Shown in pieces: positions 52,501-57,275 of a stretch of 57,275 nt of DNA; the stretch's first letter is position 1, and each line of letters begins with the position of its first letter. Where the stretch lies: the NCBI GenBank assembly GCA_032718475.1, contig JAUCBJ010002023.1, forward strand, positions 1 to 57,275, written 5' to 3'. The translations under genes and the position numbers were made by a program. The notes under the pieces were generated by a model, which searched no databases, was not told where the DNA came from, and saw only the letters and a program-made list of their open reading frames with translations. This DNA is from Nemertoderma westbladi (Eukaryota; Xenacoelomorpha; Nemertodermatida; Nemertodermatidae).

Positions 52501-53792
52501 TCACTCTCCTCTGCAATAATTAGCGGCATATTTTCTAACTTTGCCACATTTGTACCTGGGAATTCAACCACAACGTAAATGACTCCCTTGATCCTGGCAG
52601 TTCCTTTGCAGTATCCACGTAACTTTGAAGGACAATCATGTAATTGTATATCTTGGAACTGTTCATCGTATTTGTTGTATGGTAATATGCTATGCTTAGC
52701 GCCAGGATCGAATTCCATTTGTATTTTCTTATTATTTATAAGAATATCTAGTTGAATCGAATTGACTTTGGGTAAAGTCACTGTATTAATCTCAACTTCA
52801 TTGCCTAAATCCTGTAAAATATCTGTATGTTTCATGAATAAATCGTCATTGTACTCTCCTTCATCTATGTCAACCATTCCAACTGAGCCTCTTTCACTGT
52901 TTGGCTTAAACTGATTAGATCTGGTTGCATTACGTTTTTTAAAACATGCCGTTTCAACGTGTCCCTTAGCTTTGCAATATCGGCATATGATATGTTCTGG
53001 CATTCTGCATTCTGTAATTTTATGGCCTTGTTTTCCACAACGGTAGCAAGTAATCTGCCTACTTTGACTAACCTGCCGTGGTTGTGAAGTATATGAATTT
53101 GAACTACCTCTGCTAGTTCCTCCATGGTATCCTCCACGACCCCGGCTGTTTCCAAACCGACCACGATTGGAGGATCCTTGGTCTCTCTGACTTGTATTAA
53201 CACGTTGTATCTCAATCTCTGATTTGTTTCTATCATATGCTATGTTGCGAGCTTCCTCAAAGCTAATTGCCGTATTTAGCGCTTCAGGGAATGTATCTTC
53301 CTGCTTTTGTATCAATTCGGTTGCAACATGATTATCTATTAAACCAGCAGTCAGCTGTTCTCGTAATTGGCCATCCAAATCTGTAAATTGACAATCTCTG
53401 GCAAGGTTACGCAATCTTTTTGCATAATCTGTAATGCTTTCCTCTTTTTGCTGTGTACACAGTCTGAATTTTCTCCTTGCTGCTTCCTTGGACTTGCCTT
53501 TGCGATAGTAAGTTGTAATGGTATCCAACAATGTATCAATTGGATCCTTTGCAATATCTGCTGGATATCGTAAATCATTCAGCAGATCTAATGTTGCTAA
53601 ACCGCAGTTCGAAATGAATATATCTGTCTTGGCTTGTTCTTCTTCTAATGCTGTCATTGCTGTATTGTCCGGTTTCACCCAGTTTGTAGTTCTGAGAATC
53701 GTACGGAACATAACCAAGTATGTCTCCCACCGGTCTTTCTCAGGGTTAAAAGGAGCACAAACGTTACTGTATTTAACGCCTCTGTAAGCCAT
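49509..53792 (-). CDS. Gag-pol polyprotein of the Gypsy element (1427 aa)
   Basis: One uninterrupted frame carries all domains: Gag capsid-like region (1-200), a Gly/Arg-rich stretch, two zinc knuckles (CYRCGKQGHKITEC at 249, CRYCKAKGHVETAC at 270), protease, reverse transcriptase (about 515-715), RNase H (D812, E855, D880, D927) and integrase. The integrase has HH-CC (H1038, H1041, C1071, C1074) and the triad D1101, D1154, E1190 with 35 residues between the last two. A GPY/F-like tail (WLPGRIIKRIGSRVYMVKV) and a low-complexity C-terminus follow. Two catalytic sites are unusual: the protease has DPG at 362-364 where the family has D-T/S-G, and the RT box reads YMDE at 664-667 instead of YxDD. 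The segment TPAAAKCL before it also departs from the usual SAPAxFQ. This copy is therefore probably inactive on its own despite an intact frame. Confidence 0.95.
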   Translation of the reverse strand: MAYRGVKYSNVCAPFNPEKDRWETYLVMFRTILRTTNWVKPDNTAMTALEEEQAKTDIFISNCGLATLDLLNDLRYPADIAKDPIDTLLDTITTYYRKGKSKEAARRKFRLCTQQKEESITDYAKRLRNLARDCQFTDLDGQLREQLTAGLIDNHVATELIQKQEDTFPEALNTAISFEEARNIAYDRNKSEIEIQRVNTSQRDQGSSNRGRFGNSRGRGGYHGGTSRGSSNSYTSQPRQVSQSRQITCYRCGKQGHKITECRMPEHIICRYCKAKGHVETACFKKRNATRSNQFKPNSERGSVGMVDIDEGEYNDDLFMKHTDILQDLGNEVEINTVTLPKVNSIQLDILINNKKIQMEFDPGAKHSILPYNKYDEQFQDIQLHDCPSKLRGYCKGTARIKGVIYVVVEFPGTNVAKLENMPLIIAEESETENSPLFGLYWLQHLVHRGTSIDELLQQDIKIQNTQLDTKDLPYRLQTMLQEFTEVLTGVGCYKGEPLQIRIKTSNTNPKFLHSRSVPHAYKDKVIEQLKIDIKEGRLVHTDEGENIDWATPLVIMPKNDGSVRICGDYKSTVNQYLIEDYFPLMSQEEMSAKLQGKTIFTKLDMAQAYNQLPIDKESQALLTLATPLGLLKPTRLPYGITPAAAKCLKVVHCTLSKYISVSYMDEFLIASNNMEEHLRDLQTVFTALREAGLTIGMKKCSFVKSEVEFCGHIITSKGFLPDPKKVQAVRDMKPPSTKKELQSALGFMNYLRKYVHKYAEISNPLYKLLQKDTPFEWSKEANNAYNNVKEAISNCTLLVHFNPSLKTELITDASEKAVSAILGQINEKSEFTPVAFASATLDTHQRKYSQLDREALAIMFGTRKFQQFLIGHKFTIVTDNRPLKRIFGPLKALPATTVSRLQHWAVELAAHNYAVTAISSEENIADALSRLTPATKDNIYKDKSDIDIRAMDLQQEQNIVDIPLTKQGLQDATEADPGLCHLKRTVEYGEKIQTNNPELRHYKAIEFELTIKEGIIMRGNRIIIPSSLQAHVMKELHSAHIGERRMLTKAADICWWPGIVDDIKLFIKECTPCQQFANSPPQEYVSLPTAKAAFERIHTDLADFEEHTILGMVDTYSGWKDARVLKNAKSSTIITEMKNMFAFTGIPAIIFSDNGPQFISTEIESFFTDNGITHWSSAFYSPTSNGAAERTVQSIKNSMKKQKFSIENDTIQDKISNFLMQDRNSLYTPRGKTPNESIFQYPTKTRLERLLEYPVTSNKSDETSGKFEIGEAVWIKNYSRPGRGQIIVKWLPGRIIKRIGSRVYMVKVGDILVKRNVNQIRSRYNPWNDKEGTTSITNSNPTTTMSRHAGAGPSVGSGKRVPTGGLPLATGRGDIMEPTQGSTQEGTSVDPISQGQSQYPATREPGQTQGQGQVIKTLRSGKQYTV

Positions 53793-54093
53793 TGTAATTT
53801 GTTGGCTAACTGTATTATTGTTGTATTGCTGAAATTCTATTAGTAACTTGCTGAGGCTGACTGTAGCGTAGCCTGCAGACTGTCAACTGTATAGTATTGC
53901 ACTGTATTGTACAACTGTAGCTGTACTACCGGTACTGTAGACTGTAGGTAGGTAGGAGTGTAGGCCTACCGGTTTCCGGTCCGGTTAGACGGTACAGTTC
54001 AATCTTTGCCGTTTCATCTTCTGTATTGAAGAACACCAACGCATTATAATTAAATGTACATAAGGTATAATTAAATTAATAATTGAGTTTATA

Positions 54094-54109
54094 TTTATCG
54101 CAGCGCCAA
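54094..54109 (-). promoter_or_regulatory. Putative primer-binding site of the Gypsy element
   Basis: The minus strand reads TTGGCGCTGCGATAAA, starting 2 bases after the 5' LTR. TGG is the usual start of a site complementary to the CCA end of a tRNA. The tRNA was not identified. Confidence 0.55.
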
Positions 54110-54111
54110 TT

Positions 54112-54333
54112 TGTTAGGCGACCGTGTAGTGGTCGGTAACAATGTTCAGTAGGCCACTGTCTGTACGTGACAGCAATGTAGGCCTGTCTGTCTGTGGTGT
54201 AAGAAACAAGATGTATGACATACGACAGTCTGTACTTCTATTCTGACAGTCTAACTATAATCATATTACACAGTAAGCTGCATGGTACAAAGGTGCTATA
54301 TTATGTTAGGTCCTCATTCCTAGTATCCTAACA
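54112..54333 (-). repeat. 5' LTR of the Gypsy element
   Basis: 222 bp; this copy carries the element's promoter because the coding strand is minus. Confidence 0.95.
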
Positions 54334-54522
54334 AATTCCTTTTAGTTAGTAGCGTTAGTTACAGAGAGTGAGGGGGGGGGTTAAGGGAATACCGGGGAAA
54401 GTTCACATGCTGACATGGGCAGAAACTCCAGTATTCATTTAGCTACCATTTAAGGATGCAAGGCAGGCAGAGATGCCTCGCTAAACTCTTCAAAGCATTC
54501 GTGACGAAACAAAATCTACCTT

Positions 54523-54595
54523 AGCCCCCATGCCGGGATTGAACCCACAACCTCCGTGAGATGTGAATTCAATATAACCACTACACCAAGCTGCC
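54523..54595 (-). ncRNA. tRNA-like sequence (tRNA-derived SINE head or tRNA pseudogene)
   Basis: The minus strand begins GGCAGCTTGGTGTAGTGG (A box within it) and about 30 bp later has GGTTGTGGGTTCAATCCC (B box GGTTCAATCCC). Total length is about 73 bp, tRNA size, but acceptor-stem ends do not pair (GGCAGC against GGGGCT). A SINE or degenerate tRNA is more likely than a working gene. It lies in the right part of the composite element. Confidence 0.6.
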
Positions 54596-54681
54596 AAGGT
54601 GGGCTCTGAATCAAGGTGGAACAAGTGTCAGATACCGTCAGATCAGATCAGATCAGATAAGGACAGACGTTTTAGCCATCC

Positions 54682-54692
54682 TAGGATTAGGC
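54682..54692. repeat. 11-bp target-site duplication, right (TAGGATTAGGC)
   Basis: Pairs with 40019-40029. Confidence 0.85.
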
Positions 54693-55425
54693 CTCACATA
54701 GAGAAACTACTGCGTAAGAGCCAAAACGGATTTCGACCAAGTAGATCAACAATAGCTCAGATACTGTACTTGCACTACGGAGACTGATTGGAGGAATTAA
54801 GTCAAAGAATCTTCCCGCAGTCATGACTTTTATGGACTTCAAGAAGGCATTCGACTCCATCCATAGACAGATAGAGGTAAAATGCTTGAAATCCTAAGAG
54901 CTTATGGAATACCAGAAGTAATTGTTGATGGCATTGGATTGTTATATTGTGACACACAGTACACAGAAGCGCAGGTACTCTCACCAGATGGTGAAACTGA
55001 GTTTTTCTCAATCCTGACTGGCGTACTGCAAGGTGACACATTAGCACCATTTACTATTTGTAATTATGCTGGATTACGCAATGAGGACGGCCACAAACGG
55101 TGAAGATCTGGGATTCACACTTCAAGAACGCAGAAGTAGTAGATATCTGGCTGTCTGGCAACTATAGTCACAGACACCGACTTTGCGGATGATATCGCCC
55201 TGCTAAGGAGGTTGGATTGCATATAAATGCTACCAAGACCGAATTCATGACCTTTTACAGCTTTAATGTTGATGGAAACTTGACAACCATTGATAATAAT
55301 CAACTAAGGAAGATCGACGACTTCCAGTACCATGGATCATGGATAGAGAGTAGCAAAAAGGACATAGAATGTAGAAGTTAGGAAAGCAAAGGCTTGGCAG
55401 CTTGGGTAGCTCTATCAAAAAAGCT
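54693..55425 (+). pseudogene. Old APE-type LINE, downstream part
   Basis: It begins PHIEKLLRKSQNGFRPSRST in the frame that continues from 40029. It then shows FMDFKKAFDSIH (about 54830), YGIPEVIVDGI, GVLQGDTLAPF (about 55019) and, after frame changes, TDTDFADDIAL (about 55172), HINATKTEFMTF and DDFQYHGSWIES (about 55318). Several stops and shifts are present, and the FADD catalytic box survives as sequence only. It ends at the GTTCTAGAACA repeat. It is the same family as 45398-48055. Confidence 0.85.
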
Positions 55426-55433
55426 CTATACAA

Positions 55434-55598
55434 AATGTTCTAGAACATTGTGTCTGTTGTGTATTTATTAATAGAATAAATGGCCTGTAGCGGAAGCAAA
55501 TACATGCAAAATTCGAATGCCCATATCTCAGCTATTTACCAACCAAATTCACATATTTTTACATATATTTGGAATCCTTGCACGGTCAGCTTTCCACT
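55434..55598 (+). repeat. Dispersed repeat, inverted copy of 143-302
   Basis: It begins ACAAAATGTTCTAGAACATT and contains ATTCGAATGCCCATATCTCAGC and ATTTTTACATATATTTGGAA. It abuts the 3' break of the old LINE. Confidence 0.7.
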
Positions 55599-55599
55599 A

Positions 55600-56220
55600 G
55601 TAGACTAGTACCAACAAAGCTAAAGAATGAAAGAAAGACGTAGCTAAAGAATGAAAGCGAAAATAATAATTCTGGCTCACCCAGCCACCAGCAAGGAGGA
55701 GGGAGGAGAAAGTATCTCTGTTTCAAATTTCATGCAATCTCATTAAGATTTGTAGAAAAATTTGGGGGGGGGGGGAGGTACAGGTACCTGAATAACGACA
55801 CTATATTCCAGAACATGGTGTAGCGGTGTAGGCCTACTGTACTGCTGTATGCAGGTATGAAGATATACCGTACTGCCGTAGTCCTTTGCTTTGCTTTTTT
55901 TGCATATATATACAATTTAGGCCTACCCTACCGTACCTTCCACCTTCACCAAATTACTACTGTTGACTAGAAAAATGAAATCAATTAACTGATGAAATAG
56001 AAATGTAATTAAGGATTTAGGGCGGCCATGCTCTTTCATTCGTGCATTCAGGAATTATACAGCAGTACAGTACCCACTACCCAGTAAGCCGGCAGGGCCG
56101 GTTAGCGGAACTACTATCACTATTATACTACCACATACCAGTTACCTGGGCGGGATACAGGGCTGCAAGAATAAACAAGTCTGCTACCTACCTGCCTACT
56201 GCCAACACAACAACAGACAG
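55600..56220. other. Repeat-rich spacer, no gene
   Basis: It contains AAAGAATGAAAGMRA repeats at 55621-55656, G12 at about 55764 and TAGGCCTA at 55829 and 55918. Short ORFs have no domain. Confidence 0.4.
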
Positions 56221-56450
56221 GGGTGTAAACGCTACGCGGACAACCGTCAGCCGACAACCAACGCCGACAACCATTATTAAAGCTAATTAATGTTATTTAT
56301 TATTTGATGGAAAGGAACAGGTTACAGTACTGTAGAAGGTTATTCTAACCACAACAATAAACGAGAGTCACGAACTCAGTTTACATTTTCATATTTGCTG
56401 TTGTCGGCAGTGGTTGTCGGCTGTCGGTTGTCGGCGTAGCGTTTACACCC
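56221..56450. mobile_element. MITE C (230 bp) with CCGACAACC-word arms and conserved core
   Basis: The TIRs read GGGTGTAAACGCTACGC at both ends. Both arms continue as CCGACAACC/GGTTGTCGG words. The 9-mers AACAGACAG (56212) and AACAGACGG (56451) flank it, a target duplication with one change. Core C occupies the centre. Confidence 0.88.
56309..56368 (+). other. Conserved core C
   Basis: GGAAAGGAACAGGTTACAG, about 17 bp, then CTAACCACAACAATAAACGA and GAGTC. Confidence 0.82.
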
Positions 56451-56464
56451 AACAGACGGGGGTG

Positions 56465-56579
56465 TTTGAAAAAGGTGGACTGGACACAGAAAACATGGAC
56501 AGTGGACAGACCAATCACGGGCGAGTTGCGTCACACAGCATGTCCACCCTTTTCAGCTTTGTTGTCCACCTTTTTCAAA
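56465..56579. mobile_element. 115-bp TIR element with GTGGAC words
   Basis: TTTGAAAAAGGTGGAC at 56465 and its inverse GTCCACCTTTTTCAAA ending at 56579 form 16-bp TIRs. Between them are further GGAC/GTCC words. Immediately after comes another TTTGAAAAAGGTGGAC, so 56564-56595 is a perfect 32-bp palindrome. Confidence 0.65.
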
Positions 56580-56599
56580 TTTGAAAAAGGTGGACTGGG

Positions 56600-57275
56600 T
56601 TGAGAAAGAACAGGTAATGAAATGATCAATCAGATTGATTTGCACATTATATTGTACTGTAGCAGCTTTTTAAGTTAATTAGTTTTTTAAGTTTTTAAGG
56701 ATTATTGTTATTATTATCCCATACAGTACTTACTGTGACCAACCGAAGTTGTCCAAGTAGAGTAGTTCAATAATATGGGCGAGCCACGAAGTCTGTGAGC
56801 TGACCCTTAGCATCAATATTTGCACGTTAATATTCTAACACATTACACGTTAATTAATAACTACTGTATCTATTGTACGGTAAATATATGCTTTATTTAC
56901 TGTACCGTTTGTCCAGAGATCTGTTATTAAACTACCGAGCGCAGCGAGGTGGGTAAATAAGACAGATGGAGGCGCAAAAAGGTCAATAAAGTATTTTATT
57001 TATTGTACAATAGGCCAGCCTATGTAGTTTTATTGTTAAAATCATGCTTATTATTATTATAATTACTGTTCTAAAAGAAATTGTTTAATAAATAAATTTT
57101 GTCAATATTGCACCAGTCGCGCCGCCGTTTTACTTCATTCTTATACAGTAGTGATTTGTTTGTAGCCATGGAAATCTGCCGTTGCAACGATTCTAAATAC
57201 TATGTAAGATAATTATTAGTTTCGTTCAAAAATATATTACTTAATATAAATATTAATATTGTATGTTTTCCCCCA
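56600..57275. other. AT-rich repeat DNA at right window edge
   Basis: GGGCGAGCCACGAAGT (56777) matches 322; 57083-57170 resembles 61-145. No gene is seen. Confidence 0.45.

Larger units (their letters stand above)
49135..54333 (-). mobile_element. Complete Ty3/Gypsy LTR retrotransposon
   Basis: Two LTRs of 222 bp, apparently identical base for base, lie at 49135-49356 and 54112-54333. Each begins TGTTAG and ends CTAACA. A perfect 5-bp target duplication AATTC is at 49130-49134 and 54334-54338. The element reads on the minus strand: 5' LTR, leader of about 320 bp, one gag-pol ORF, short tail, purine-rich tract, 3' LTR. Two CCHC knuckles and short LTRs suggest the Mag/SURL-like branch (inference). 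Identical LTRs mean a recent insertion; it is the youngest large layer of the nest. Confidence 0.96.
40030..54681. mobile_element. 14.65-kb composite TIR element, nested host (element B)
   Basis: The left end reads GAGGTAGAATAAAACGTCTG then TCCTTATCTGATCTGATCTG and ACGG. The right end, reverse-complemented, carries the same TAAAACGTCTGTCC and repeated ATCTG words. The outer dozen bases of the two ends match imperfectly. An 11-bp target duplication flanks it, in the 8-11-bp range typical of Mutator-like transposons. Its own sequence is only about 1.8 kb (40030-40631, 48245-49129, 54339-54681); the rest is later insertions. It carries core B at 48353-48408. No transposase remains. Confidence 0.8.

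Noticed and set aside
54523-54595. Functional tRNA gene
   Set aside because: A and B boxes are present, but the acceptor stem does not pair and the anticodon arm is not convincing.

Overview
This is a transposon- and satellite-dominated stretch of a eukaryotic, metazoan nuclear genome. The evidence is an SMC3 gene with animal-type cohesin motifs and a GT-AG intron, a small spliced gene of apparent Ly6 type, a predicted Ig-like secreted protein, APE-type non-LTR retrotransposons, a Ty3/Gypsy element, and many terminal-inverted-repeat (TIR) elements. Intergenic DNA is AT-rich, with long poly-G/poly-C runs and a recurring octamer TAGGCCTA. The retroelement types would suit a marine invertebrate, possibly a deuterostome, but the species cannot be named from sequence alone.

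Layout. 1-4300: dispersed repeats, one short Ig-like secreted ORF (1813-2259), a 45-bp GC-rich minisatellite and an ACGT-rich segment. 4301-22286: one head-to-tail satellite of about 18 kb with a 36-bp unit, organised into longer higher-order blocks. 22287-25750: a two-exon minus-strand gene for a small secreted, probably GPI-anchored cysteine-rich (Ly6-like) protein, with minisatellites in its intron. 25750-32490: repeats, a TIR element (28038-29909) holding a dead LINE, a small TIR element containing a tRNA-like promoter (29995-30173), and a 14/15-bp BamHI-site minisatellite (31198-31845). 32494-36300: SMC3, minus strand, two exons, apparently complete (1213 aa). 36301-57275: a nest of mobile elements.

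The nest can be read layer by layer. An old non-LTR retrotransposon (39300-40029 and 54693-55425) was split by a 14.65-kb insertion (40030-54681) flanked by an 11-bp target duplication. Removing the insertion and one duplication restores the reading frame across the junction. That insertion itself received a 7.6-kb TIR element (40637-48239, 5-bp target duplication), a complete Ty3/Gypsy element with identical LTRs (49135-54333, 5-bp target duplication) and a tRNA-like sequence. The 7.6-kb element in turn contains two small MITEs, a 1.8-kb CCCAGT-ended element and a 5'-truncated but otherwise open LINE.

The most unusual observation is a conserved core of about 55-60 bp (GGARCAGGTTACAG, a short spacer, then TAACCAMAACAATAAACGA). 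It sits inside four TIR elements whose ends and arms are otherwise unrelated. In two of the small MITEs, and at the visible ends of the big composite, the arms are built from repeats of a short element-specific word. This looks like a modular non-autonomous transposon family that keeps its core while its ends and arms turn over.
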